A DNA stretch of 64,000 nucleotides from Bacillus sp. CHD6a (GCF_001293645.1 NZ_LBMD01000019.1:16934-80933); one strand, 5' to 3'. Counted from the first letter of the stretch, positions 1 through 8,429 are shown. Program-made: numbers and translations. Notes: a model not told the origin generated them from the sequence alone.

Positions 1-478
1 CTGGGTAAAGGTCATGGTTCATTAGGCGGTATTGTGCCATTTCCTCATATTTTGTTCCCGGTTTACCGTAGTTGGTATACGGATCGATGCTGATGCCGCC
101 ACGCGGGGTAAATTTGCCCCATACTTCAATATAGCGTGGGTCCATCAATTCAATCAGGTCGTTCATAATAATATTCATGCAATCCTCATGGAAATCTCCA
201 TGGTTACGGAAGCTGAATAAGTACAATTTTAATGATTTACTTTCTACCATTAACTCACCTGGGATATAGCTGATATAAATGGTCGCAAAATCCGGCTGAT
301 TCGTTTTTGGACATAAGCTTGTGAATTCTGGGCAATTGAATTTTACAAAGTAATCTCTGTTAGGGTGCTTGTTTTCAAAGGTTTCCAACACATCGGGGGA
401 ATAGTTGAACAAGTAATTTGTCCCTTGGTTCCCTAGCAATGTTACACCTTCTAACTCTGTATCTTTTCTTCCTGACAT
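1..478 (-). CDS. queF: NADPH-dependent preQ0 reductase QueF (3' end cut by window edge)
   Basis: Reduces 7-cyano-7-deazaguanine (preQ0) to preQ1, the last free-base step before insertion into tRNA for queuosine. 159 codons are visible and the frame is still open at base 1; known QueF of the short type has about 165 residues, so only a few C-terminal residues are missing. Visible signatures are the region with the catalytic cysteine, [18 protein letters not shown], and the QueF motif [15 protein letters not shown]. The ATG at 478 follows an AAGGAG ribosome site. It lies 18 bp after queE and is the last gene of queC-D-E-F, so it should be controlled by the preQ1 riboswitch ahead of queC. Confidence 0.96.
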   Translation of the reverse strand, partial: MSGRKDTELEGVTLLGNQGTNYLFNYSPDVLETFENKHPNRDYFVKFNCPEFTSLCPKTNQPDFATIYISYIPGELMVESKSLKLYLFSFRNHGDFHEDCMNIIMNDLIELMDPRYIEVWGKFTPRGGISIDPYTNYGKPGTKYEEMAQYRLMNHDLYP

Positions 479-496
479 GTACAATCTCTCCTTTTA

Positions 497-1216
497 TTAA
501 ACGCCTCGTTTGTTACCCCATACTAGTGTGTGCAGCTGTGGTAAGACACGAACGTTATTCATTTCATCATCTTTCATTACTTGGTCAATCAACCACTCAT
601 ATTTAGACAACAATTTGCTGACTAATTTTTCATCATCCTCTGTGGTGGTATCATCATTTCCGACTTGTACATAGAATGCTACATCCGGATGCTCTTTGTG
701 AACTTTCTTCGCATAAGTCAAATCGTCCTCATCAAATACCACTACTTTTAGAGAAACACTACTTTTATTAACTCTTTCTAGAAGGTCATTCAGTATCGAA
801 AAGTTGGTATCCATTCCGGAGCTTGGTGGTTTAGGCGAGATGGTTAAATCATCTATTTCCTTTAGCCAATCTTGCCACTTGCTTCCTTGTGTTTCAAGCG
901 CCACCTTTATCTCGTTCTGATGCAGGATGCTTACAAGGTCACCTATATTTTTTAAAAGAGCTGGATTTCCTCCAGAAATAGTGACGTGATTAAAAGCTTT
1001 CCCACCAATCTCACACAATTGACGATAGATGTCTTCAGGGGACAACATCACAATATCATCCTTAGCAGTGCCGTCCCATGTGAAAGCAGAATCACACCAA
1101 GAGCAGCGGTAGTCACACCCAGCAGTCCGCACAAACATCGTTTTCTGTCCAATAACCATTCCTTCCCCTTGGATCGTGGGGCCGAATATTTCTAAAACTG
1201 GTATCAGGCTGCTCAT
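497..1216 (-). CDS. queE: 7-carboxy-7-deazaguanine synthase QueE (radical SAM)
   Basis: Converts 6-carboxy-tetrahydropterin to 7-carboxy-7-deazaguanine using S-adenosylmethionine and a 4Fe-4S cluster. The protein is 239 aa. The cluster-binding cysteines are seen in CDYRCSWCD (CX3CX2C) near residue 35, preceded by the typical start EIFGPTIQGEG. The start is placed at ATG 1216, not at the longer in-frame start at 1249. The reason is that the ATG overlaps the queD stop as ATGA and follows a GGGGA-type ribosome site, indicating translational coupling. Third gene of the que operon. Confidence 0.95.
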   Translation of the reverse strand: MSSLIPVLEIFGPTIQGEGMVIGQKTMFVRTAGCDYRCSWCDSAFTWDGTAKDDIVMLSPEDIYRQLCEIGGKAFNHVTISGGNPALLKNIGDLVSILHQNEIKVALETQGSKWQDWLKEIDDLTISPKPPSSGMDTNFSILNDLLERVNKSSVSLKVVVFDEDDLTYAKKVHKEHPDVAFYVQVGNDDTTTEDDEKLVSKLLSKYEWLIDQVMKDDEMNNVRVLPQLHTLVWGNKRGV

Positions 1217-1653
1217 TGCTTTTTCCCCTTCTTTGGTCGATAAATACAATAACTTGTCGGTGTTTCTCTTACATATACTTGAAGACAGGTTGGTTTAGAA
1301 GGCAGCATCTCCAAATGATTTTCTATTGTTTCCCACATGACTCTTGCCACCACTTCTGTTGTTGGAAAATAATTCGGGTCCTGGTCATTAAAGACATCTT
1401 TATGGTCATTAAGAACGGTATGATCGAACTTATCATGCAAAAGCTTTTTTAACACTTTAAAATTAACAAGAAATCCAGCCTCATCTAATTCGTCTCCTGC
1501 AACTGTTACATTGACGAAGTAGGTATGACCATGTATTTGTTTGCATTTCCCGGCAGCATCTGTTGGAACAAAATGCGCCGCTGCTATTTGCATATCCTTA
1601 TTTAACTCATAACAATAATCATGTTGTACTTGTGGATAAATTTGTTGCATCAT
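1213..1653 (-). CDS. queD: 6-carboxy-5,6,7,8-tetrahydropterin synthase QueD
   Basis: Makes 6-carboxy-tetrahydropterin from dihydroneopterin triphosphate, the first committed queuosine step. The 146-aa protein belongs to the 6-pyruvoyl-tetrahydropterin synthase family. Zinc-binding histidines are visible in AAAHFVP and in HGHTYFVNV, and the catalytic cysteine in GKCKQIHGH. Both ends overlap neighbours as ATGA (queC stop with queD start at 1650-1653; queD stop with queE start at 1213-1216), so translation is coupled through the operon. Confidence 0.95.
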   Translation of the reverse strand: MMQQIYPQVQHDYCYELNKDMQIAAAHFVPTDAAGKCKQIHGHTYFVNVTVAGDELDEAGFLVNFKVLKKLLHDKFDHTVLNDHKDVFNDQDPNYFPTTEVVARVMWETIENHLEMLPSKPTCLQVYVRETPTSYCIYRPKKGKKQ

Positions 1654-2321
1654 GAAGATACAACTCCTTTTTCTTTCTTAACAAGATAGTCATCCAACCC
1701 ACGTTTTCTTAGTTTACATGCAGGGCACTCTCCACATCCGTCCGCGATAACCCCGTTATAGCAAGTTAAGGTCTTGGTCCTTACAAAGTCCAGGGAATTT
1801 AGATCGTCTGCCAGTTCCCAAGTTTCTTCCTTGTTCAGCCACATTAATGGAGTATGGATGACAAATGGGTAATCCATAGAAAGATTTAAAGTCACATTCA
1901 TAGATTTAATGAAAACATCGCGGCAGTCGGGGTAACCGCTGAAGTCTGTTTCACATACTCCTGTTACAATATGTCTTGCACCTATCTGTTTAGCTGCAAC
2001 TGAGGCAAAGGATAGGAATAAAAGGTTTCTTCCATCTACAAAGGTACTTGGAAGTTCCCCATCTTTTTCTTCAATTTCAATATCATCTCTTGTAAGAGCA
2101 TTTGGTGTTAGTTGTCCTAGTAGGGACATATCAAGAATTCGATGTTTTACTCCAAGTTCTTTTGCTATGTTTTTCGCACATTCAATTTCTAATTCATGTC
2201 GTTGTCCGTAATGGAACGTAACTGCTTCCACTTCATCAAATTCCTTCAGTGCCCAAATTAGGCAAGTAGTGCTGTCTTGACCACCACTGAACACGACCAT
2301 CGCTTTTTCCTGTTGCTTCAT
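1650..2321 (-). CDS. queC: 7-cyano-7-deazaguanine (preQ0) synthase QueC
   Basis: ATP-dependent conversion of 7-carboxy-7-deazaguanine and ammonia to preQ0. 223 aa; the N-terminal PP-loop SGGQDSTT binds ATP and the C-terminal [10 protein letters not shown], with an upstream CYNG cysteine, forms the zinc site. First gene of queC-D-E-F. It is preceded on the same strand by a leader with a preQ1-I aptamer, a matching terminator and a second terminator-like hairpin, so expression should fall when preQ1 is plentiful. Confidence 0.96.
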   Translation of the reverse strand: MKQQEKAMVVFSGGQDSTTCLIWALKEFDEVEAVTFHYGQRHELEIECAKNIAKELGVKHRILDMSLLGQLTPNALTRDDIEIEEKDGELPSTFVDGRNLLFLSFASVAAKQIGARHIVTGVCETDFSGYPDCRDVFIKSMNVTLNLSMDYPFVIHTPLMWLNKEETWELADDLNSLDFVRTKTLTCYNGVIADGCGECPACKLRKRGLDDYLVKKEKGVVSS

Positions 2322-2362
2322 CGTGTCTTCACTCCCTTAATCTTCTTAATCTATAGTCATAG

Positions 2363-2396
2363 AAAAAACGCTACCCAAAAATAATGGAGGCTAGCG
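2363..2396 (-). terminator. Second terminator-like hairpin in the queC leader
   Basis: On the minus strand CGCTAGCC, a 12-base loop and GGGTAGCG (one mismatch in the stem) are followed by TTTTTTC. It lies between the riboswitch terminator and queC, about 40 bases ahead of the queC start. Whether it is a real attenuator is inference. Confidence 0.5.
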
Positions 2397-2410
2397 CATA
2401 ACATCAGAAA

Positions 2411-2443
2411 AAATAAAAAAACTATATCCTAAGGAATATAGTT
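2411..2443 (-). terminator. Riboswitch expression-platform terminator
   Basis: Minus strand: AACTATATTCC, a TTAG turn, GGATATAGTT and then a T-rich run. It starts about 13 bases after the preQ1 aptamer, the usual position for a transcription-terminating preQ1-I switch. Confidence 0.8.
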
Positions 2444-2455
2444 TGGTATCTGTCC

Positions 2456-2490
2456 TTAGTTTTTTATAGAGGGTATTTGCTAGAACCTCT
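2456..2490 (-). promoter_or_regulatory. preQ1-I riboswitch aptamer
   Basis: On the minus strand the class I preQ1 pattern is complete: AGAGGTTCTAGC, a short loop, CCCTCT, and the A-rich tail ATAAAAAACTAA that docks in the minor groove. It sits 135 bases ahead of queC. A perfect 8-bp hairpin (CTTACACC / GGTGTAAG, 2492-2513) directly precedes the aptamer. Confidence 0.93.
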
Positions 2491-2625
2491 CCTTACACCA
2501 TAATCGGTGTAAGACTTTATTCAATTTAACTTTGTTACTATAACATATTAAGATAAAATATTCTACTTTTTCTTATGTGAATGATTGGTATCTATTCCAG
2601 GGTATCTAATAAAGGAGTGTAAATA

Positions 2626-3957
2626 ATGGCACGGTCTGTGAATATGTTGCGTTTAAGAACCAATTTTTGGTTCCTGCCCGTTTTTTATGGCGGGGTCGCA
2701 CTTCTATTAGCAATTGGAACGCTTCTATTAGATCATTATTTTATGGCAGGGAATGTCGGAAAACTACTTCCCTCCATATTCTTATCAAATATTGATCTTG
2801 CACAAACAATACTAAGCTCAATAGCTTCTTCTCTCTTAACAATGACAACCATTACTTTTTCAACTATCCTTGTTGTTTTAACTACTTACTTGTCGCAGTT
2901 TTCTCCAAGAGCCCTGCAAAATTTCATAACGGACCATGCTACCCAAAGAGTTCTTGGTATTTTTACAGCAGGCTTTATCTATTCCATTATTCTGCTGTTA
3001 TTTCTTAAAGAAACAAGAGAGGAACAGCTTTTTCTTGTTCCATCCTTTGCAGTCGCTATCGCCATTCTTTGTCTTATTGTATTCGTATTTTTCATTCAAC
3101 ATGTCACAACTTGGATTCAAGTAAGCAATTTATTACATAACATAACCGTGGAAACATTGGAATGTATGGAGGAGTTGTTTAACGATAGTGCCACCTCCAC
3201 CCATGATGCTCCCTGGGATGATTGGGAGAGTAAAGAAATCACCACAAAAGAACCCATAACCGTCATGTCTAACAAACCTGGCTATGTACAGTATATTGAT
3301 ATAGATGCACTCGTAAAAATTGCATATGAAACAGATTGTATTGTTCGTGTGGAAAGACAACAAGGCGATTATATAAATGAGCATACACCTATGCTTTCCA
3401 TTTGGGGTTCAGGGGAAAAAATTAATAAAGAGTCCTTCCGATCTTTGATTACCGTTTCCGTAGCAAGAGCGCCACTTGAAGATGTAGAATTTGGAATTAG
3501 GAAGGTGACAGAAATTGGAGTAAGGGCACTTTCACCAGGGATAAATGACCCAAGTACAGCCGTGCATTGTATTGAACAATTAGGCACGCTTCTTTCTAAA
3601 CTTACTTCCATGAAAGGAATTAAGCCATTTTTCAATGATGTGCATAGAAATTTGCGTGTTATTGTAAAAACACCAGATTTCTTTCGTTATCTTGATATCG
3701 CTTTTTCTCCCATTATCCGTTATGGAAAGATGGACTTTGATGTTATCCATTCTGTACTTGATGTTCTCAAATTGGTTTCCGATCACTCTCCCTCTTATCG
3801 AAAAGAAGCTATTTGGAAGTACACATTACATACTATAGAATCAATAAAGGAAGAAAAGTACCTCGAGCTTGAAAGAGAGAGATTAAATGCAAATATTAAG
3901 GGTTTATGTTATTCCCTTGGATACGCTAAAGACATTGAAAGAATGAAATTGAAATGA
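2626..3957 (+). CDS. DUF2254 family membrane protein
   Basis: 443 aa. The N-terminal third has four predicted membrane helices (about residues 15-37, 58-82, 105-125 and 133-157). The rest is a soluble domain containing SPGINDPSTAVHC, a conserved feature of the DUF2254 family as I know it. The function of the family is not established. The start ATG follows AAAGGAG at 9 bases. It stands alone, divergent from the que operon, and ends in a strong hairpin terminator at 3973-4008. Confidence 0.82.
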   Translation: MARSVNMLRLRTNFWFLPVFYGGVALLLAIGTLLLDHYFMAGNVGKLLPSIFLSNIDLAQTILSSIASSLLTMTTITFSTILVVLTTYLSQFSPRALQNFITDHATQRVLGIFTAGFIYSIILLLFLKETREEQLFLVPSFAVAIAILCLIVFVFFIQHVTTWIQVSNLLHNITVETLECMEELFNDSATSTHDAPWDDWESKEITTKEPITVMSNKPGYVQYIDIDALVKIAYETDCIVRVERQQGDYINEHTPMLSIWGSGEKINKESFRSLITVSVARAPLEDVEFGIRKVTEIGVRALSPGINDPSTAVHCIEQLGTLLSKLTSMKGIKPFFNDVHRNLRVIVKTPDFFRYLDIAFSPIIRYGKMDFDVIHSVLDVLKLVSDHSPSYRKEAIWKYTLHTIESIKEEKYLELERERLNANIKGLCYSLGYAKDIERMKLK

Positions 3958-3972
3958 TTAACTAACAACTTC

Positions 3973-4008
3973 AAAGGGCCCTTCCAGTGACTAGGAAAAG
4001 GCCCTTTT
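3973..4008 (+). terminator. Rho-independent terminator
   Basis: AAAGGGCC, a 19-base loop and GGCCCTTT followed by a short T run. It starts 15 bases after the DUF2254 stop and may also serve the convergent minus-strand gene. Confidence 0.8.
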
Positions 4009-4019
4009 ACGAATATATG

Positions 4020-4478
4020 TCATCTATCCAAAATCCCCACACCCAACACCATGTTGTTCCAGAGAACACCCTCCACTTTTTCCTGCTTTTCTTTTGGACA
4101 TTGAATCATGAGCACCATATCGGCATCCGATTCACGTTTCCTAAAAGATTTCTCACTTTTTTTTGTAAAATAATAATCAATCAAAAAACCTAAGACACCT
4201 CCAAACACTAGCCCAAAAAGCCCCCAGAGAATTGGACCTAAGTAAAAGATGTATCCATAAATGACCCCCAAAAGCATAAAAATGATCCCAAAAATAGCAG
4301 CTAAGTCAATAAGACTTCTCCCATCAGAACGATGCATGGAGTCAATCGCTTTTGTTTGGGTCTTAATCTTATCCAATGGTACTACTAAGATTTGCTCTTT
4401 CGTCAGGCCAAGCTCTTCTAATTCACGTAATGTAAGTTCCATTTCCATGTTGTATTCAAATGTGGCGAAAATGTACAT
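4020..4478 (-). CDS. Small membrane protein with soluble N- and C-terminal parts
   Basis: 152 aa, function not recognised. Residues 1-55 read like a small alpha/beta domain (MYIFATFEYN...ILVVPLD), residues 62-105 hold two membrane helices rich in glycine (LIDLAAIFGIIFMLLGVIYG and a following GLFGLVFGGVLGFLIDYYF segment), and the C-terminal part again looks soluble. The start at 4478 has GGAAAG upstream; the internal ATGs have none. It begins 17 bases after the stop of the membrane gene at 4496-5260 on the same strand, so the two are probably co-transcribed. Confidence 0.7.
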   Translation of the reverse strand: MYIFATFEYNMEMELTLRELEELGLTKEQILVVPLDKIKTQTKAIDSMHRSDGRSLIDLAAIFGIIFMLLGVIYGYIFYLGPILWGLFGLVFGGVLGFLIDYYFTKKSEKSFRKRESDADMVLMIQCPKEKQEKVEGVLWNNMVLGVGILDR

Positions 4479-4495
4479 TACTTTCCAGCTCTTTT

Positions 4496-5260
4496 CTATA
4501 TCGGCATTTTAAACTGAATATCCTGGTATTTATCTTTCAATTCTCTAGATAAATACTTATCAATAAATTTATTGAGTTCCACTGCGCTTACATAGGAGTC
4601 ATACACTGCAAAACAATAAATAGAAGGGACAAATAAGAGCCATTGAGGGACCAAAATATCCGTAGCCCCTTGGAAATTGCCAACCAATGTCATGTGAATG
4701 GCTGGAAAGACATTTGCTTCATATGTAATAATTAACCACCAAGTTAAGAAGAAGATAACGGACAAGATTCTTGTCACATAGAGATTACCTAACCCAGGGG
4801 TTAATAAAGACCAAATAATTGCAAGCAGAGGATTCTTTTTGTCAAGAACATTTATTTCTATATAAGATGTATTATTTATCAGTAGTGGAAACCCTTCATG
4901 GTAGGCTAATGTATAATGCTTATTCAATTCAATCGTAAGCCGGTAACTGTCCCATATCGAGAACACATACATGCAAATATATAATATGATCCAATGCTGG
5001 TCCAATACCGCTATCGCCTCTTCAAATCGTCCTGTCATGGAAAAGAAGATGGCTTCGTTTAAATGTGATAATGAATTAATTACTACTTCCCATGTAATTA
5101 ATATGAAAGCTGTCAGGTATTTCGATAACATAAAATGCCCAAACCCTGGAAATGCAGCCCCCCACCACGCAACAACAAAAGGTTTGCGATAATGTACAAG
5201 ACTTGTAGTATAAGGGCTAAAGATGCCAACATATCTCTTTTTTTCATGCTGATAACCCAT
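4496..5260 (-). CDS. Membrane protein built from two duplicated halves
   Basis: 254 aa, no recognised family. The sequence falls into two similar halves. KPFVVAWWGAAFPGFGHFML (about residue 26) matches NPLLAIIWSLLTPGLGNLYV (about 143), and YVFSIWDSYRLTIELNKHY (about 95) matches YCFAVYDSYVSAVELNKFI (about 215). Each half holds about three hydrophobic segments, giving roughly six membrane spans. The ATG at 5260 follows GAGG. It is likely the first gene of a two-gene unit with 4020-4478. The duplication is seen directly; a transport or scaffold role would be speculation. Confidence 0.75.
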   Translation of the reverse strand: MGYQHEKKRYVGIFSPYTTSLVHYRKPFVVAWWGAAFPGFGHFMLSKYLTAFILITWEVVINSLSHLNEAIFFSMTGRFEEAIAVLDQHWIILYICMYVFSIWDSYRLTIELNKHYTLAYHEGFPLLINNTSYIEINVLDKKNPLLAIIWSLLTPGLGNLYVTRILSVIFFLTWWLIITYEANVFPAIHMTLVGNFQGATDILVPQWLLFVPSIYCFAVYDSYVSAVELNKFIDKYLSRELKDKYQDIQFKMPI

Positions 5261-5337
5261 ATACTAAACCTCATTTCTGTAATATCTTCCAATAGTATGC
5301 ATTTATACCTCCGTCAATATACACTGCTCTCCTGTAA

Positions 5338-5368
5338 AAAAGAGGCCATCCCAACATTCGGAATGACC
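5338..5368 (-). terminator. Rho-independent terminator of the 39-aa gene
   Basis: Minus strand: GGTCATTCC, a 7-base loop and GGGATGGCC (pairs throughout if G-U is allowed), followed by TCTTTTTT. It lies just after the stop at 5381. Confidence 0.75.
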
Positions 5369-5380
5369 ATTAGTTGAAAT

Positions 5381-5500
5381 TTACTTATTTTTTCCCGCTT
5401 CATCTGCAAGCTGTTCAAAACTCTTTACTTTTCCATGCTCATTTTGGGACTGCTTTCTCACTTTTCTCTGTCTTTCTTGCTGGCTTTTGGATTGAGTCAT
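5381..5500 (-). CDS. Small basic protein, 39 aa
   Basis: Short reading frame with a good ribosome site (GGAGATGGAAAG directly ahead of ATG) and its own terminator. The protein is hydrophilic and rich in Lys, Gln and Arg (begins MTQSKSQQERQRK, ends LADEAGKNK). It has no cysteine or hydrophobic stretch. The composition recalls small spore-core or spore-coat associated proteins of Bacillus, but no family was recognised. Confidence 0.6.
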   Translation of the reverse strand: MTQSKSQQERQRKVRKQSQNEHGKVKSFEQLADEAGKNK

Positions 5501-5608
5501 CTTTCCATCTCCTTACAAAATAAAAAGTATTTACAACGATAGTATGTTCGTTTATTAGATCAAGCTTTCCTGTTAAAATAAGGGCAATCACAATACTAGG
5601 AGAAATTT

Positions 5609-6217
5609 ATGATGAAAAAGACTTATATGTTTTTGGTACTAGCAAACATTTTACTTGCTTGTAGCTTTCTGCTAACTGATTATTTTTGGACGCTCTTTCC
5701 TATTTCGTTATTCATCCTTATTATTATTTGCATAAATGAAAGGAAGTTCGAACGCCCTTTTGTGCGATCTTTTAACTTTCCTGACATCTCCTATGGTATC
5801 TTATCAGGATCCATATTATATGCACTTTTTTTAGTGACCTACTTAATACTAAAAGTACTTCCCATTCCGCTCATCAATTTTGTGGAAGAATTATATCTAA
5901 TTGTAGGCCCAAATACTTGGTGGCATTACGTTGTATTGGTTCTTATCATTATTCCGGGAGAAGAAATTTTCTGGAGATGGTATCTTCAGTCTCAGTTAGT
6001 GAATAGGTATGGCAAGTTATTTGGGGTTATAGCAGGCGCCTGTCTGTATGCCTTAGCTCACATTTGGACTGGTAATCCAATGTTGGTAGCAGCCGCAGCT
6101 TCAGCAGGAGTTGTATGGGGTGCATTATATCTATGGAAAAACTCTCTTGCTCTTGTCATCATCTCCCACCTTGTATTTGATATATGGTTACTCATCATTT
6201 TTCCACTAAACTTTTGA
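5609..6217 (+). CDS. CPBP family intramembrane metalloprotease
   Basis: 202 aa with about six hydrophobic segments. The CPBP (Rce1/ABI-like) active-site motifs are visible: EEIFWR near residue 120, a His in LAHIW near 152 and a His in SHLVFD near 190, in the usual order. These proteins are membrane proteases or processing factors in maturation or bacteriocin self-immunity; the substrate here is unknown. ATG follows AGGAG. Nearest neighbour is the 133-aa membrane protein 65 bp downstream on the same strand. Confidence 0.8.
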   Translation: MMKKTYMFLVLANILLACSFLLTDYFWTLFPISLFILIIICINERKFERPFVRSFNFPDISYGILSGSILYALFLVTYLILKVLPIPLINFVEELYLIVGPNTWWHYVVLVLIIIPGEEIFWRWYLQSQLVNRYGKLFGVIAGACLYALAHIWTGNPMLVAAAASAGVVWGALYLWKNSLALVIISHLVFDIWLLIIFPLNF

Positions 6218-6282
6218 TACCCCTATTGGAAGGTTTCAGGTAAAATATATACTTATTGTGCATATTTTAGGAGGGATATTCC

Positions 6283-6684
6283 GTGGATGCTTTATTCTTA
6301 TTTGTTATAGCCGCCATGATAGCAAGCTTTGGGATCTCAATTGTATTACGTTTTAGTATGGAGAAACTTGTGCTAGAGCCAGAAAGCTTTGCACAAATAC
6401 AATCAAGGTTCTTTATCTATGTCGTTGTCATTGAAGCTCTACCAATCATTCTAATTGTTTTCGGGTTTATGTCATTGATGGAATCAGCGGTTAACATATT
6501 CATACCAATTACCATTGTGGCAGTGAGTGTGTTAGTCAATTTTATTCTTAACATAATCAAAAAGAATGAACTTGTCAGTAGTGCACCTGACCTGCAAGAA
6601 AAACTGATGACATTCTTCCTGATTGGCAACGTCCTAATGACCGCCATTCCACTAGTTGCAATCGTCGCTTCATTTGTACGATAA
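6283..6684 (+). CDS. Membrane protein resembling ATP-synthase subunit c, with two extra helices
   Basis: 133 aa, starting at GTG 6283 behind a perfect AGGAGG. Residues 1-63 resemble the F-type ATPase c-subunit hairpin: a first helix, a polar loop, then IEALPIILIVFGF. In true c subunits the second helix reads VEALPIIAVVIAF, and Glu51 here lines up with the ion-binding carboxylate. The glycine-rich first-helix pattern of real c subunits is missing, and two more hydrophobic helices follow (about 68-90 and 107-132). No atp genes are nearby. It may be a divergent c-like paralogue; the function is unknown. Confidence 0.7.
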   Translation: MDALFLFVIAAMIASFGISIVLRFSMEKLVLEPESFAQIQSRFFIYVVVIEALPIILIVFGFMSLMESAVNIFIPITIVAVSVLVNFILNIIKKNELVSSAPDLQEKLMTFFLIGNVLMTAIPLVAIVASFVR

Positions 6685-6730
6685 GACTCCAAATAGGAAG
6701 TTAGGGAGATATAAATTAAAGATTACTATC

Positions 6731-7140
6731 CACTCTGTTGACTGAAGTTTAAAGTGTGAGACTCCTGTGGGGGATAACTTTAGCTTGAGACCCCACAGGC
6801 GAAGCCGAGGCCACTGAATAATTTAAAACGTAAAGTTTTTATTGATTCCTAGCTGGTGATTGGAGCAAAAGGCGAAGACTCCTCGAAAATGCTATGCATT
6901 TTCTTCGTGCGATGAATCGCTACCGAAGCCTTCCTTGTCCTGAGGGAGATAGCGCTAGGTGGAGACCCCACAGGCGAAGCCGAGGAGGCTCCAGCAGCGC
7001 CCCTAGGAAAGCGAAGCCTTTTGCGGAAATCAACAGCGGTAGCTAAAAAAATTCTAAAATCAATGACTTTTTCAGTGGCCTCGGCGAAGCCGACGAGGCA
7101 CAAGCACCTACCTCAGGATAAGCGAACACCTGGAACGAAA
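6731..7140 (+). repeat. Type-B core repeat split by a MITE
   Basis: An older type-B copy occupies 6731-6806 and 7083-7140. Joined, the two pieces match the intact type-B copy at 7186-7317 (...GACTCCTGTGGGGGATAAC... through ...GCGAACACCTGGAACG...). The interruption is the element at 6807-7082, flanked by the 9-bp direct repeat GGCGAAGCC. Confidence 0.85.
6807..7082 (+). mobile_element. MITE copy 1 (276 bp)
   Basis: Inverted ends GAGGCCACTG(AAAAA) at left and (TTTTT)CAGTGGCCTC at right. GGCGAAGCC is repeated directly at 6798-6806 and 7083-7091. The interior carries a core repeat into which a further segment of about 58 bp (6881-6940, hairpin around AAAATGCTATGCATTTT) has been inserted; without it the element is 218 bp, the same size as other copies. 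No coding capacity. Confidence 0.85.
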
Positions 7141-7185
7141 GGAAACAAGGAGTTAGAGTGGTATACGTTGAAGATTACTCTCCAC

Positions 7186-7317
7186 CCTGTTGACTGGAGT
7201 GCAAGGTGTGAGACTCCTGTGGGGGATAACGGTAGCTTGAGACCCCACAGGCGAAGCCGAGGAGGCTCAAGCACCGTCCCACGGAAAGCGAACACCTGGA
7301 ACGCAAGGAAACAGGGA
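7186..7317 (+). repeat. Type-B core repeat, intact
   Basis: Begins CCCTGTTGACTGGAG and ends CCTGGAACGCAAGGAAACAGGG, so the ends are inverted (CCCTGTT/AACAGGG) with AGGTGT/ACACCT nested inside. The central part GACCCCACAGGCGAAGCCGA is shared with all core copies. Lies between the subunit-c-like gene and ykvI; no protein gene is evident. Confidence 0.8.
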
Positions 7318-7363
7318 GTCAAAGAGATACCCTGTGAAAAAACATGTCCAACCTTCATCCCAC

Positions 7364-8395
7364 TCACTTCCTCACAACCAACAACACCAAAAACGCCATA
7401 CTCACATACCCAAAAAACGGATACAAATGCTCAATCAAACTACCATACCCAATCTGACTAATCATATAAATAATACTCACCAACACAACCGTCACCACAT
7501 ACCTAGACACCCTAAACATACTCTCCAACTGCCGCTGCAACCCAAAAATATCACTCACAACAGACGTAAATATCTCCCCATAAATTACAAAAACATAAAT
7601 ACCAAAAAACGAAAGCATACTCAATTTCACCACTTCTGCCATCGGTATTTCAAACATATGAAAATTCGGAAGAGAAGCAATAGATATATGACAGGTCAAT
7701 AAAATAAAACATAAGACCAATCCGCCAATGAAGCCGCCTCGCTTAATAATCCAATCGTCCTTTGCTTCCATTGCCAACGGGACCAGAACAGGCTGTGCCA
7801 TTGCAAGATTGAATGACACATACATAAAGGGTGCCAACCACCCCTTTAAACTTTCCTTTACAGGAGCAAGACTTAAAAAAGATAACCCATTATCGGCAAT
7901 GGAATTTCCCGCAATAATAACACTGAAAATGATCATGACCGGTACTACAATAACATTGACCCCAACCAGCCCTTTTACACCGAAAAGAACAACACCTACC
8001 GAGAGCACAACCGTAAGGAGTAAACCAAACTGGAATGACCAGCCGAGCTGTTCCTCAAAAACGGCACCTGCTCCAGAAAGCATCACTGCCCCTACACAAA
8101 TTAAAATGGCCAACATAAAAAGATTAACAATGGTTCCTGCAGACATACCGAATAGATATTCATTAAATTCTTTATAGGAATTGGCTCTGATTCTTTTAGA
8201 AATAAGCATCATTTTTGTTCCCAGCCAAATAAATAAAAAACCACTCATAAGTATTGTAATAAAACCCATCCATCCATACTGCGTAAAAAACTGGACAATC
8301 TCTTTGCCTGTAGCAAAACCCGCCCCTACAATGGTTCCTACATACACCGCCCCTATTTGACAAGCACTAAGCCAGTTGCGTTTCACGATTGCCAC
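7364..8395 (-). CDS. YkvI-like membrane transporter
   Basis: 343 aa with about ten hydrophobic helices. The N-terminus reads GAVYVGTIVGAGFATGKEIV, the signature of the YkvI-type proteins of Bacillus, which resemble the amino-acid/polyamine/organocation fold. Substrate unknown. The start is GTG (8395), or a second GTG three codons later that fits AGAGGG better. It is downstream of the hom operon but separated from it by a strong terminator at 8430-8463. Confidence 0.75.
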   Translation of the reverse strand: MAIVKRNWLSACQIGAVYVGTIVGAGFATGKEIVQFFTQYGWMGFITILMSGFLFIWLGTKMMLISKRIRANSYKEFNEYLFGMSAGTIVNLFMLAILICVGAVMLSGAGAVFEEQLGWSFQFGLLLTVVLSVGVVLFGVKGLVGVNVIVVPVMIIFSVIIAGNSIADNGLSFLSLAPVKESLKGWLAPFMYVSFNLAMAQPVLVPLAMEAKDDWIIKRGGFIGGLVLCFILLTCHISIASLPNFHMFEIPMAEVVKLSMLSFFGIYVFVIYGEIFTSVVSDIFGLQRQLESMFRVSRYVVTVVLVSIIYMISQIGYGSLIEHLYPFFGYVSMAFLVLLVVRK

Positions 8396-8429
8396 ACCCT
8401 CTTCTCCCTAAACATTCCACCAAAATAAA

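Noticed and set aside
497..606. Short plus-strand frames over queE/queD
   Set aside because: Antisense shadows of coupled que genes whose motifs are certain.
7021..7461. 146-codon reading frame on plus through the repeats into ykvI
   Set aside because: It runs through the MITE, a type-B core and then antisense to ykvI. The translated product is low in hydrophobic residues and has no family features.
7728..8177. 149-codon plus-strand frame opposite ykvI
   Set aside because: Complete overlap with a well-supported membrane protein on the other strand; no ribosome site or recognisable domain.
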